NCBI GenBank assembly: GCA_946894095.1
Contig: OX335641.1
Coordinates: forward strand, 6,466,501 to 6,530,500
Origin: Incurvaria masculella
Taxonomy: Eukaryota; Arthropoda; Insecta; Lepidoptera; Incurvariidae
Direction: 5' to 3'
DNA: 64,000 nt
The notes under the pieces were generated by a model. The model saw nothing but the letters and a program-made list of their open reading frames with translations, did not search any database and had not been told where the DNA came from. The position numbers and the translations under genes are program-made. Shown in pieces: positions 22,556-34,174 of this stretch. Position 1 is the stretch's first letter. Each line of letters starts with the position of its first letter.

Positions 22556-23459
22556 TTAATATAGGTAATCGATTTTTCGCTTCATTTATAGGATGTCGAA
22601 TATAGCCGACTGGTCGGGGAATTTCATACGAATCCCTCTAATGTGAAGTCTTTACCAGCACAGGCGGAGCTGCCAAGAACATTATAAAGTTAGTCGAAAA
22701 GCTGTCTGAGCCTGTGATAAAGCTATTTATTATTTAGACCAAAAAAAGCTTCTTCTTTGTAACGTCTCAGAATCGACAGGTTTTATTCTTATTTTCTGGT
22801 GAGAGAAATGTGATTTATATATGTACATGTTTACCTTAAAGGATTTTTTATTAGCTAAGTTGGCGCCGATTTACTAACTTCAAGCTATAGCTAGCTCCTT
22901 AATATTTGTGAAATATAGATCTACAGGTAATTGATCGTCGCGTGACAGTATATAAAGTATTAGGAAATTTGCGCTTTGTTATGTTTATGTGAACAGAAAA
23001 AGTAATGTTGTATGAGAATACAGGATAGTGACGTCTAAAACCAAGTACGAGTATGTTCTTTATTTTTATTACTTTTGGTAGTCATACTACACTAAGTTAA
23101 GGACATAAACTAAGGCTACAGAAGATGCCGCAGAGAAACTTCAATGGTTTCCATCCACAATCATGGAATCCATACTTAGATCGAAATGCTAGAACAGTTC
23201 AAGGCTGAAACAACGACCAGCTAAGAAACAGCAACTCTCAGTGCACAAGGATTTTTTTTTAAATTTCTTAAAAATGAATTATTGTAACCATGCATTCGAT
23301 CCAATTTTCATTGGTTACAAATACTTTCAGGGTTTAACATTGTTTCCACTTAATGCTATAGTTTTGTCTTGTTCTGTTTATGTAGGGTCCTATATTTTAA
23401 TGTTGTTACACATTTTCTGCAAGAAATAAACGGTTAAGTATTTCGGCACCGTTTTTAGC
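22556..23459. other. No recognised gene
   Basis: AT-rich. The segment 23,240-23,430 may be the 5' side of the LINE-like 3' end that follows. Confidence 0.3.
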
Positions 23460-23650
23460 TTTCAGCTGTTATTGCATCTCAAAAATAATACATAGCGTCA
23501 AGAAGTTCTCTATTATTCAAGTTACTTTTGGGATATCTTTCCAGTTCGTCTTCACTGTGATTTGTTTTGCTGAACTGGCCAATGTTAAAATATGACAAAT
23601 ACGAGTGCAGTGTACTGTCTATGGATGATAAATAAACAATACAATTAATC
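23460..23650 (+). repeat. LINE-like 3' end, plus copy
   Basis: Contains TTTCCAGTTCGTCTTCACTGTG, TTTGTTTTGCTGAACTGGCC and GTGCAGTGTACTGTCTATGG, ending in GATAAATAAACAATAC. The reverse complement of the same text is at 29,190-29,310. The A/T-rich simple end and polyadenylation-like AATAAA suggest a LINE 3' UTR. Confidence 0.5.
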
Positions 23651-23727
23651 AATATTTCTTCTTATTCTTCTGCATATTTTAAAATCAATCTGTTTATTTT
23701 TATGGAACTGAGCATTGAAGAATATTA

Positions 23728-23935
23728 CCATATCTGGTGTCATAGCATAAGTCCAACATGCTATTCCCGAAGGAAGGAGGTGCCATGCCAGGGCGTTCTC
23801 TTTTGAAAGAACCACCTCATTTAACTGGATTGAAAACGCGGATATTGTTGAATTGCTGCTTCGAGCATGCTTCGACCTTATATCTTCGCGATAGTACCGT
23901 ACGCGTTGGTTTTACATTGATTCCGAACCTATAAC
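23728..23935 (-). mobile_element. SINE family 1, diverged copy
   Basis: The reverse complement of the family body: CCCGAAGGAAGGAGGTGCCATGCCAGGGCG, TTTAACTGGATTGAAAACGCGG and TGCTGCTTCGAGC. It is strongly diverged. Confidence 0.5.
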
Positions 23936-24539
23936 CAGCAACATCAAAACCAGCTCGAAATGTAACACCTAAGATAAGATGCAAATGCTACTTGCATAAC
24001 AAACAAACAAAGCATAGAACCGAATTATTATATTATATACAGGCTAAAAGGAAGATATGATAATGAATCTTTATACTCCTGTTTTCACCACCTCCATTTA
24101 CCTGCAATCCGATAAGTAACATTCGGTTACATTGCATATTTAAATGGCATAACCGAAAAGTAATTTTGGTATTTTTGTAGCTGCAGGTGGAAATAGGCGA
24201 TAATGACTTTAGTAATATATGATAATATGTAGTTACGTTTGTCCAAATTTGGTTAGCAAAGCGATACGCCAATTTCACCAAGATCGTTTATGGCGAGTTA
24301 GATTAGTCGTTCACTGCTGCTTTGGGAAGTACCAGCGGTCACTTTATGTACAACCCATTAACTTTAAAAGCTTTTTAACATATTGATTATAAATTAATAT
24401 ATAAAAGTATATTATACCAACCAGGCGCATAACACTCTTAATGATACCGTGTAAGAAGATGTAATAAACTGGAATCATTCACGCTTAAGTCCTTTCGATA
24501 CTTGGAATGGTTATGCTAAAATATCGGTTTGCGTCTTCA

Positions 24540-24600
24540 GCCTTCCATGGATTTATATGAATTCCGAACCATGGAGCAGCTCGCGCTTTGATCATGAAAA
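24540..24600 (-). mobile_element. SINE family 1, small fragment
   Basis: GAATTCCGAACCATGGAGCAGCTCGCG is the reverse complement of the family's GCGAGCTGCTCCATG region. Confidence 0.4.
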
Positions 24601-25252
24601 AAAAAATGGTCTGGCGACTTCTGTGTGCCTAAAAATATTATTCGCTAAACGAGATCGACCTTAGTTAACCGTTGGAAGCCCTGGGGCCGCACATTCGTTT
24701 CACAGGTGCCAGAAATGGCACGCGTGAATATATGCTTATGATTTTATCAATAATCTGTAACGTTAAAATAACGAATGCACGCTCCGAGTGCGAGCGTAGT
24801 GGTTACATCATTACGCTGAAATATGAAATAAAAACAAACAACAACTGAAAGCGATCGACGGATTTAGAGGAAGGTCGCTGAACATGAAAAACTTGTGAAG
24901 GCGGCGACGGGCGTGATAGAAAAGCAACATGTGTTCGTGAAAAGTGAAATATTCGCGAAGATACATATTTCTAATGGAATATAAATATTTAATGAATCTG
25001 TACAGTTCGAATCGCTCTTTAGCGGTCTGCTTTGTATAAATAAATAAAAGTTTATGGATATTATGGATTGTGTGTCGGTTTTCTGTCACATAATTTTCAC
25101 TTTTCTGATATTTCGTTTATATTAACTTTTTATTATTTACGATAAAAAAAATCCTTATGTACAAAGTCCGATTGGCCAGCTAAAATTCTGGTTTTAAAAA
25201 TAAGTCAACAAAGCGGCGGAAGTCGCCTAGGGCATTCTTACCAAACAGCGAG
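24601..25252. other. No recognised feature
   Basis: No gene or repeat supported. The minus-strand frame at 24,811-25,089 looks random in composition. Confidence 0.3.
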
Positions 25253-25452
25253 ATTACCATGGTAAGTTAACTCGCCTGGTGACTAGCTGGTGAACAGGAA
25301 AGAGAGTGATTCAATGTGAAATTTAGTTCCATTTCGTACCATGCTAACTGTCAAACGACGTGCTATTTGATACGAAGTGCAACTAAACGTCAGATTTTAT
25401 CACTATTGCCTGTTCCCCTGGTATACATCTGGCGAGTTATTTACCATGGTAA
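25253..25452. mobile_element. Snap-back MITE with arms of about 85 bases
   Basis: The left arm (TTACCATGGTAAGTTAACTCGCC... near 25,253) and the reverse complement of the right arm (TTACCATGGTAAATAACTCGCC...) align along about 85 bases each. Only about 35 bases remain between the arms, so the whole 200 bases can fold into one hairpin. Each end is itself the palindrome TTACCATGGTAA. Non-coding. Confidence 0.6.
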
Positions 25453-25639
25453 CCCCCAGTATTATGTTCACAAATAATAATACTTTATATTTACACAGAC
25501 GGAAGCACGGTGCTAACCAGATACATCAGTCACCAGAGCCGCTAGTTCCACTTGCCACCTAAATTGGCGTTTACGCCAAACCGATCGACTAGCGTTTGCA
25601 AATGTATGGAGAAATTGAAGAGCGCACGCAGTAAGCGTG

Positions 25640-25740
25640 ATTTGCGAGTCCTTACAGCCTGCCAGCTTACTCACCGTCGCCGTTAATACGTTAACGTTAT
25701 CGTGTACGCCGACTCCGCGTTTTCATACAAATCGGAAGTC
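25640..25740 (-). promoter_or_regulatory. Strong minus-strand donor at end of GC-richer stretch
   Basis: GGCGACG|GTGAGTAAGC (about 25,670-25,676) is a near-ideal donor following AACGCGGAGTCGGCGTACACG. It could end a noncoding first exon of the minus-strand gene, but there is no independent support. Confidence 0.2.
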
Positions 25741-25929
25741 CTAGTTTGATTTTGACAGCTTGAAGAAGTAAAACCACTTTAAAACTGGTATCGGACCTTT
25801 TTACGTAACTTGAAGTTCCATAAACGCCCATTTAGGTGAGAACTCGGACTGACCACTCAGAAGCCCGAGTGCGCTAATAAATACCTCCATTTTGGAGCGT
25901 TAGCGTTATGCGAAAACACAAAATTTGGT

Positions 25930-26135
25930 ACAATTTCCCCAGAACCTCTTCGAGTTTAACGCGAGCAAGACGCAGGCGTGTGTATTTAGTCCGAAGCGGA
26001 CACCGTTAACTGCAGCTCCGACCTTCCACGGTACAACTCTGCGTATTGACAAAGACATACGGATTCACCTGACGGATGACTTGGACTTCGGAAGCCATGT
26101 CGAGGATAAAACCAAGTTGGCCGATAAACTAAGTT
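25930..26135 (+). pseudogene. Jockey LINE ORF2 fragment
   Basis: The frame reads FEFNASKTQACVFSPKRTP, TFHGTTLRIDKDIRI and DDLDFGSHVEDKTKLADK. It matches, residue for residue in order, the minus-strand Jockey copy at 46,545-48,440 (NASKTQACVFNAKRTP ... ATLRID ... LNFGRHIEDKAKLASKK). It is truncated at both ends. Confidence 0.75.
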
Positions 26136-26563
26136 TCTTTTTAAAATTTAATTTATTTATTCATTAGTCAATATACCATACATACATATATTAAAATTTT
26201 ACATCTATATTCGAAAGCGCCACTTTGAATACATTTTTTTTAAATATATCGCAACCAAATGTTTTAGTTAATTTTTGACTGCTGATATCATAACTTTCAT
26301 TTGATTACATAATTCGATCGCCCTGAATAATCATACTTCAAGTAGGTTAAGCATATGGAATGATCTGGAATGCATTTTCTAGTTCGCATTCTTGCATCGT
26401 TAACCCATTTCGCGTGGTGATCACATTATTAACTAGTTTTTGTTAACTTAGCTACAAGATATTTTAATAATAATATCTATCACACATTCATGCCTTCACG
26501 GCGCTTCACGAAGGGGCTGACAGAGATGTTAGGGTTAAAAGTATGATAACAATATTTTATATT

Positions 26564-26817
26564 GCCGTTGAAGCCCGATGTTGCTTAAAGTCCGAAATAT
26601 TTTTTTCTTTGAAGTTTTTTGGATTTCAGCAATCATGCCCATGTTGAGTCCTCTAAATAAGAGTAAATGTAAAAAATAACGTTAAAATGTTATTTTTAAT
26701 TTTTCTCATGAAAAACTTGGTTAAGGTTATTTTTTCTTACCATAAACTCCAAATTAGTGCACTCGACCCGGGTATATCTTGAAAATTTCGGACTTTAAGC
26801 AACATCGGGCTTTAACC
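26564..26817. mobile_element. MITE with inverted repeats of about 31 bases
   Basis: GCCCGATGTTGCTTAAAGTC at 26,573-26,592 recurs inverted at 26,790-26,812, extended outward by CCGTTGAA / CGGTTAAA. The interior is about 180 bases and non-coding. The target duplication is unclear. Confidence 0.55.
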
Positions 26818-27296
26818 GTAACATGTACATAACTTCTTCTTAAAATCAATTTGGTTTCCAGCATGCTCTTCCATTTCGGGTGCTACGGATGTGAACTTTA
26901 CGAAGCGCTTCATTATTTAGTGCAGTAACAGTAACAGCCTCTAGGCTACCCGGGCACAATCGTTTCACATACTTTCAATCTGTAATATACTTTTTCATTC
27001 TTTCGTCACTCAGCCACCAGACTATCTCAACATACCCTTTTCTATTCTCTCGATAGCACTCATTTACGGTAAAGTTTCCGTCAGACAGTTCCACTGCCAA
27101 TACGAGCGAATATGTACATTCTGTCCCAAAAAAATCCCGGAAATTCCGCGCTAGAGGTATTTAAAAAAATTGTTTTGCTCGAGGTTGGATTGTGATGGTT
27201 TGTGAGGTTGGTAGTGACATGTTAAAAAATAATCTAACCTCTGCCGAGTATTTTGTGAGTAAAATATAATTTGTAACAAACAACGAGCGAATCGCA

Positions 27297-27435
27297 CCCT
27301 ATAGTGTCGCGGGGACTGGCCTAGCGTACCAGAGGTCTGGGTTCAATTCCTCGCCCCGACATGCACCACTTTCTTTCTCTTTCTGAGTTCGATGTGCATT
27401 TCGTCACAAACGCGAGCTGAGCCATGGAAATCAGG
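27297..27435 (+). mobile_element. SINE family 1, head-only copy
   Basis: TAGTGTCGCGGGGACTGGCCTAGCGTACCAGAGG and GGGTTCAATTCC, then TTTCTTTCTCTTTCTGAGTTCG, match the first 130 bases of the 9,145 copy and then stop. A copy with head and no body is unusual for an L1-style 5' truncation, so a deletion or rearrangement is likely. Confidence 0.65.
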
Positions 27436-29189
27436 CTCTCTGTATCTAAACTCCGCACCGAAATCGGGTGAGTGTTAGATTATAGGTTATAAATGCAGGC
27501 AGAGGAAAAAAATTGCTATAATATTGCAGGGTGCGCGGTTCATCGCGCTTATCTGAAATCGACTATAATAATAAAACTTTGTCACGGTTTTGTTTAGATA
27601 TTCTCGTTTGTTAGAAATAAATTGACTGCTGTGTTACTGCCTAAATGAAAAAAAAAAATCAAACTTGTACCTAGGCTATTGCCTATACTCAAAGAGATGC
27701 TAAATCAATCGAGCCGACAAGGCACCTTTATTTTTGCGAGAAAAATGGAAATTCAAAACATTCCTCTCTTGGTTTCCTTGAAAGAAGCGATGAGACGGGA
27801 AATATGTTTACCCTCAACAACTGTTACAAGGATAGTATATTTATACAGCGTGTCTCGTAACTTTTATAGCGCAGTAAACGCGTTAGGAAAACTTCTCGAG
27901 AGCTTATCTCGTTATAATGGCGGCGCGTTCGTTTAGAAAAAGAAATTAGATTGTACTATGGAAAACCCGAACACATGGCACCACTCACATTAGTGTAAAA
28001 CGTGAGGTGCGGACAGATGGCGTGTACTTTTGAATCAGACAGTGCCCTATGTCATTTTTAGTCGTACGGAAAAACTTGGACCTCATTTCTTGCTAATTGC
28101 TATTTTGGTCTGGTTCGGTTAGGATGTTGAACCTATCCGGGTTGGGTTGGGTCAGGTTAGGACAGCTTACCTTAAGTTTTCGGATATCATATCTTAGCTG
28201 TGTCATTTTATTTAAAATGTTTATTCAAAATAAACCATTTTTTTATTATTTATTAACAATTCGTTATTTTTTGGGTATCATGCAATTTTATCAGTCTTAT
28301 CTTTAACAATTGTACTGTCAATTCGATCGAATGCCCTTTCGACGTAAATACCATTTCGCAGAAAATGGAGATAAGATCGTACCCAAGTGAATGTTGTTCT
28401 TAAAATTATGTATACATTTTCGTAAAATTAAAGCATCAAAGAATATTTTTTGGCCGTGAGTCATCCGGCCTACATTTAATTTCCTGAACGTCTTGTAAAC
28501 AATCATTTTTAAGAATATTTTTTCTCCTATCAAGAAGCCGATGATTTCATTGGTACTTTGTTTCATTTATTTAGGATTTTTTTATGTTTTGATAGATTTT
28601 TGCATTAAATAAAATGTATTGAATAAATAATATATCTTTTTTACCTAAACTGTTGACCTTTCAGTTACGCTTGAATAATCTTTGAATTAAACGTAGAACT
28701 TTGGACAAGAAAATATTTTAAGTTTCAAAAACAACTATTATAGAAAAATTAAAACGATGCAAGATGATGCCGAAAAATCTGCTTATTAAAATGCTGATTT
28801 TATTACAATTATTACAAAAAAACAGGTAGATATTTGTGCATTTAGTTATAGAAATGGACATGGATGAACAATATTAACAGGTGTGTGGGAAAAAAATGCT
28901 ATAAACTTTCCTTTATTTGATCTATCGTATCTAACAGTTTGTGAGTTAATTTAGAGTAGTTCGACTATTACAAGTTTAAATAAATGAAATGAAATAAAAT
29001 TAATCACGGTCCGAATTGAACTGAAAACAAAAACAAAATTTCATTAGCGATTCAACGATCTTTCATTAGATAAATTCGATGATACCAACCCCACCCGGTT
29101 GGGTTTTACCCAAAGATGAAAATATCTGTGGTTTTACCCAACCACCTAATATATGTTTTATGCAATCTGACATGGATGAATTGTATTGT
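27436..29189. other. No recognised gene
   Basis: AT-rich. The plus frame at 27,679-27,936 and the minus frame at 28,318-28,566 have no family features and no compatible splice sites. Confidence 0.3.
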
Positions 29190-29440
29190 ATTGTATTGTT
29201 TATTCATCATCCATAGACAGTACACTGCACTCGGATTTGTCATATTTTAGCATTGGCCAGTTCAGCAAAACAAAACACAGCGAAGAAGAACTGGAAAGAA
29301 ACTCCGCTGTTTTTTTTTTCAACGTCCACTTAGTCTAAGTTTACAAAAGTGTTTGTCAATTATTTTAACAAAAACATAGGTAAAACACTAAATTCACATG
29401 AATACACAAAAATTTACAATCCATGCCGTATGCAACAGTT
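29190..29440 (-). repeat. LINE-like 3' end, minus copy
   Basis: The reverse complement of the 23,460-23,650 segment: CATCCATAGACAGTACACTGCACTCGG and TTCAGCAAAACAAAACACAGCGAAGAAGAACTGG. It is preceded by TTGTA repeats at 29,180-29,200 that would be the tail. Confidence 0.5.
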
Positions 29441-29483
29441 CATGACAAATATCATTTTATTTGCAAAGATTGCCCCTGTTGAG

Positions 29484-29519
29484 ATATTAGTTGGAGGGGA
29501 TTGCCCCTCCAACTAATAT
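29484..29519. repeat. Perfect 16-bp inverted repeat, 4-base loop
   Basis: ATATTAGTTGGAGGGG, loop ATTG, then the exact reverse complement. As RNA it would be a very stable hairpin in either direction. Its origin is unknown. Confidence 0.85.
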
Positions 29520-29544
29520 GTTGCCAATTGGAGCAGGCCAGTCC

Positions 29545-29600
29545 CCAAAAACAGCACCCGTTCACGAGCATCACGCCGGGCACAGCCATTACCTCTTTCA
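29545..29600 (+). repeat. Short dispersed repeat shared with 13,568-13,615
   Basis: ACAGCACCCGTTCACGAGCATCACGCCGGG in the same orientation as at 13.57 kb, 25 bases downstream of the perfect hairpin. Confidence 0.4.
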
Positions 29601-29944
29601 ACCATATTTTAGGGAAAGAGATAACCTGAGCCAAGCGTCACCGCAAGCAAGGACCTTTAAGCGATGCACTGCTCCAGTGGCAACACAACACTGTGAAACA
29701 CTTGCACATTAGGTTTTAATACTATGAGTTTTGTCATAAACTACTACTGTCAGCTGATCACATAGTTACATATCCCTTTAAATGCTACCACCTACAGACA
29801 ATTAAGAGTATAATGGTTTGAGAGCATCCCTATCAATAAAGTAATAATAGATTCCTATATGCGATTTTGACCAATACCGAGAAACTAATAATGCTTAACT
29901 AAAATAAAATAAAAATAAAATTCGGGTGTATAGAGCCCTCGTCA

Positions 29945-30225
29945 TTATTGATACTAATACCACACAATTACCGTTATGAAATTAGCCCAATACACCACAT
30001 TGCCGAAGGAATTAGGTGCTATGCCAGGACCTTCCTTTTATGAGCATGGCTACATTTAACTGGAAGGAAAACACGGACAATATTTAATGCCGCTTCGATC
30101 GACGTCCATTCACTGCGATGGTACCAATTCGGGCGTGATGAACTTTATCACGTTGTTAGTAAGGAAAAGGATCAACAGTTTTACGTGAAATCCGAATCAT
30201 GAACGAACAATCTCTTAGTCGAGTA
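29945..30225 (-). mobile_element. SINE family 1, 5'-truncated copy
   Basis: ACTAATACCACACAATTACCG, GAAGGAATTAGGTGCTATGCCAGGACC, GGAAGGAAAACACGGAC and GGTACCAATTCGGGCG appear in reverse-complement order; it ends before the tRNA-like head. Confidence 0.65.
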
Positions 30226-31080
30226 TTAGGACCGTTCACGGGAAGAATAGCAGTGGGACCAGTTGGATTCTTTTTAAGAGCCGGACCCTACACATCACGA
30301 TGAATAATCGGTTAAATATCGGGTGACGTTTATGTTAAGTGTTTTTTTTATTTGTTAAAGGATTCCGTAGATGTATTAGTTTGTGACGTTACTTGGTGTA
30401 GTTGGACTACCAAAAGTTTAGATAAATATGAGATACAGTTTTTTTAATTATGTGTAACAACCGTGACAGTTTTTTAATTGTTTACGAACTATGAAGTAGG
30501 GATTTTAAGGCATTTGGGAGAATCACGACAGTTCCATTAATTCTATGCCGTGCTGACACTCGGCTTGTTTCTCAATAGTGTTCACCGGATACCGCTGGCC
30601 CCATGATTCTTCGTAAAGAAGTATCAGTTAATTCTACGTGTCTAGTTTTATGAGCGTTTAGGTAAATCAGTTGGCGAGTAAAGAGCTATTTCTGTATCCA
30701 TACGTTATGCAGCTCACTTGAGCTGTCTTGGCGCTCCGGTATTTTGAGTGCGAAACAGATTTCAGCAGTTGGACGGGTGCCTACACACGCTGCTCTTTAT
30801 AATTGAAAATTGTTACAATTATTCGTGCGGCGACACGTCGTAGGAAATTATCGGACGTTATAATTTGTTTGGTGAAGATGTTTTCTCTTCTACACACGAA
30901 TGATTTATAAAAATAACTTTAATAATTTATGAAAATATTAACATTCATTAAGGATACGACCAGTCACAACGTTCTCGGGAATACGAAAACGAATAAAGTT
31001 TAGTTTCAAATAAAAATATAAAATGTTTTAATATTTATTGAACAAGTTCTAATTTCGTAGCATATGTTCGCTCATTCTGT
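30226..31080. other. No recognised feature
   Basis: No gene or named repeat could be supported. Confidence 0.3.
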
Positions 31081-31084
31081 TCAG

Positions 31085-31180
31085 TAGCCAAAGGGCTACG
31101 TCACATTGGATAAAGTATTTCCGAAGCGGCAGTAAAAAACAACAGTGTTTTCCATTTTGCTGCAATCTAGGCGTGTTCAT
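31085..31180 (+). mobile_element. SINE family 1, diverged fragment
   Basis: CACATTGGATAAAGTATTTCCGAAGCGGCAGTAAAAA followed by GTGTTTTCCATTTTGCTGCAAT and GGCGTGTTCATCC resembles the middle of the family body. Confidence 0.4.
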
Positions 31181-31734
31181 CCAACTAAAGGTAAAATATA
31201 GCATGACTAACTATAGTTCTGTATCTAAATTTCATTCTGACCATGTCATAAAATATAGCATTTTTAAAATCACAATTAATTATTGGTCTATTACAATGTT
31301 TTATTACCAAATACGATAATTCCTACCGTTTTTGTAAAAAAAAAACATGAAATTTGGACAAAAAACTAAAAAAACTAAAAAAAACTAAAAAAAAAACAAA
31401 CACCTCTCAAACCCCCGCGGCGTTCGATGTGTTGGCTATATTCCGTGCCAACTTATTTGGCACAGATTATAGCAGTTCTGTGTAGGCTATTAACTAAATT
31501 AAGCTGTTTTGAGACAGTTCAGGGCAACCAAAGATAATTGTTTCACAAAGGATAACGCATCTAATGATACCTCCGAAAATGAACCCTAGGCCTTTTCGGC
31601 ATGATATTTCAGATTTTTTTTAGCTTTAGATCTAGGTTCTAGATTTAATGTATTATATAAAAATCGAGAATAAAACTTAAAAAAAATAATTACCACATAT
31701 GTATATAAGACATTCTTGATTTTGTACGTGGCAT

Positions 31735-31900
31735 GCCTATTAAGTGTTGTTGTTTGATTAGTCGAATCACAGCAACAATTTTATCTTCGGTAAAGGCGGT
31801 TTTTGGACATCCTCGAGATATTTTACTAGAGCTGATCTTTCGACCCTGGGATTCTAAATAGCATCGACCGCTGAGTTGTTCTAAGATATGGGGCTTCATC
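31735..31900 (-). pseudogene. Mariner-like transposase N-terminal remnant
   Basis: The minus frame contains CPKTAFTEDKIVAVIRLIKQ, resembling the GRPKTAVTEDNI.AVR.LI segment between the two helix-turn-helix motifs of some mariner transposases. No catalytic region and no terminal repeats were found. The call rests on about 25 residues. Confidence 0.35.
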
Positions 31901-32579
31901 AGTGAAAACTGATGTCAGCTTCTCAAACATCGACGTTTTAGATTATATCGATGCACTCAAAACATTGAATGTCGATAGTTTAAGAAATGTTTGCTTGAAC
32001 GTTTTCATTAGAGAAATTCATTTTCGTACGCAACTATGAAATGCTGCGACTAAACCATTTCACTAATCTTTCAAATGATTTGAGCTTCTAAATTAAAAAA
32101 AATGAGGTAAATAATTATGTAAACGACAAGAACTAAAAAGCGTGTCTTGTATAAACACGATTCCAAATTTGAACGCATGTTGCTACCGATAGATATAGTG
32201 CATACTAAAGCAAAATGCACATGCCTACTATATTATTATGATGGATGACAGGCAATAAAGTGACAATTAAATTATTGAATTCTCACATGCAACTTCGTTG
32301 GCTTATTCGTACTTTTGAATGAAACTAAATAACATCAAATCTTATGCTTTGACTTTCTCAAAACCGGGGGAGTTCGCCGGAGTTCAAGCCATATCTAAAC
32401 ACGGCTATTGCTCCTTTTCAGGCAGAAACAAACGTAGTTAATCAAACAAACAAAAACTATTAAATAAATCGGGATCAAAAAATAAAGCCTTCTCGCAAGA
32501 AAACAATCTAAGAGGCTCCAAACACAAATAATAATAAGACTGCACTCAACACGAACCCTAGTCTACTCAAAACAGGAAA

Positions 32580-32900
32580 CTCAATCCAAAGCCGCCGGCA
32601 AACGGTAGTAAATAGTAGTAGTATCAGTCCAGGTGTGCGTCCGGCTAGACGGCCGCCACAGACTGCCGTGCACACCTAGCTCGCGCGCAAATTGACACAG
32701 GAATAGCCCGCGCACCTGTGCGGGCGGCGGCGCCGCGGTGCGCGGGCGACGACCGGAGGTAAATACGCGCACGTGGTAAGGTGAAGGACCCAGGAAATGT
32801 CGCGTTGGACGAGCTTTGGAGCTGGGCGGAATTTGAAGGGCACGGAGGAGTCCGAAGCCGCAGTATACGAAAACGGCCACTACCTGATTTGATTGGTTAT
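32580..32900. other. GC-rich patch, possible promoter or first exon
   Basis: CpG-rich sequence (GGCGGCGGCGCCGCGGTGCGCGGGCG at its core; near-palindrome GCCCGCGCACCTGTGCGGGC at 32,707-32,726) inside AT-rich DNA. The minus strand carries a 107-codon frame, likely a by-product of GC content. Confidence 0.25.
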
Positions 32901-33796
32901 ACAACGAGGTTTCAATATGCGAGTTAAGATCAGCACGTTTTGCATGAAGTCATTACGTTTAAGGCTGTAGTGAAGTCATAGGAAACGTAAGATTAGAAAA
33001 TTTTAAGAAATGCATTCTTTGTCCATTGGCCAAGGCACAATTTTGCACGGCGACTGCCATTCAAATAGCGAAATCGTCTTCCAGACCCTAACGTTTCCCT
33101 ACTCCTAAACGTTGTCAGATTTTATTCATTTTTTTTGTATCACTTCAGAAAGCCTTATTCTATGTCCGTATGTTTTGAATTTTTTGTAAATATCTGTATT
33201 TTTCAGTAAGCAAATTAATAAAAAAAAATTAACCTAAAATAAGACAACTTTTTTCCAATGTTTATTAGCCAATATTTTCCAATCTAAAAGGTATGTAAAA
33301 AAATTAAAATATGCAGCCATAGATTTTTATAATATATTTCAGAATTCAAAATTTCATAAACCTAGTGACACATTAAGAGCATTGAAACAGTTATTTTATA
33401 AAAACTAACAAAAAGTAAAGTCTAACAAATGAGATTGATGAGTAAAGCTACTATAAAAAAACGTTTGTGGGCGCCATCTAGAATTGTGTTTGGGTCTCAA
33501 AGATTGGGCGCAATTGAGTATTATTATTGTAAATATTTGTAAAGGGTAATAAATAATTAAAAAGTACACAACTACAACGAACGTTTTGATACGAAAACCT
33601 AACTGAACACAATATGTAATTGCATTCCTGTGATGTTTCAACCAACCGTGCTATAAATCCAGCTGGGAACTAAGTGCGGGAACGAAGTTTCATGATCAAC
33701 CGTCGCCTGTGGCCAGGGCCAAGATCATCCCATGGCAATTCGTCCATCCAATATCTCCATGCCAGTCGGGCATATGCAGGGAGTAGTCTAGTGTCT
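32901..33796. other. No recognised feature
   Basis: AT-rich, no coding evidence. Confidence 0.3.
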
Positions 33797-33855
33797 TTTT
33801 TTATGTAACTGGACATTGATGGCTAATGCCAAACCCAAAGTCATGATTGTATACT
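33797..33855 (-). mobile_element. SINE family 1, tail fragment
   Basis: TTTTTTTATGTAACTGGACATTGATGGCTAATGCC is the reverse complement of the family's 3' end and A tail. Confidence 0.45.
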
Positions 33856-33894
33856 GAATAAATAACTTCAAATATAACATGATGTTGCCCCATT

Positions 33895-34130
33895 TTCAAC
33901 CGTTCAGGCTGGCCGTGTTTCGGATTCCACGTAAAACTGTAGGTCCCTTTCCTTACTTACCAGGTGGAAGGGTTAATCCCGCTCGGGTTGGTACTATCGC
34001 ATTGAATGAACGATGGTCGAAGCGGCAATTAAAATTGTCAGTGTTTTCCGTCCAGTTCAATGTAGCCTAGCAAAATAAGAAAGATGCTGGCTTGGCACCT
34101 AGTTCCCGTGCGGTGTGTTAGGCTAATATA
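33895..34130 (+). mobile_element. SINE family 1, plus arm of an inverted pair
   Basis: Reads GGATTCCACGTAAAACTGTAGG, GGGTTAATCCCGCTCGGGTTGG, CGATGGTCGAAGCGGCAA and GTTCCCGTGCGGTGTGTTAGGC in order. It lies 45 bases from a minus-strand copy, so the two form a long inverted repeat. Confidence 0.7.
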
Positions 34131-34174
34131 GGACGGTCAGTTTGATTTCCATGACAAGTTACATAGAAAACCCC

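Noticed and set aside
32580..32904. 107-codon minus-strand frame
   Set aside because: GC-rich sequence lacks stops by composition; there are no matching splice sites or family features.
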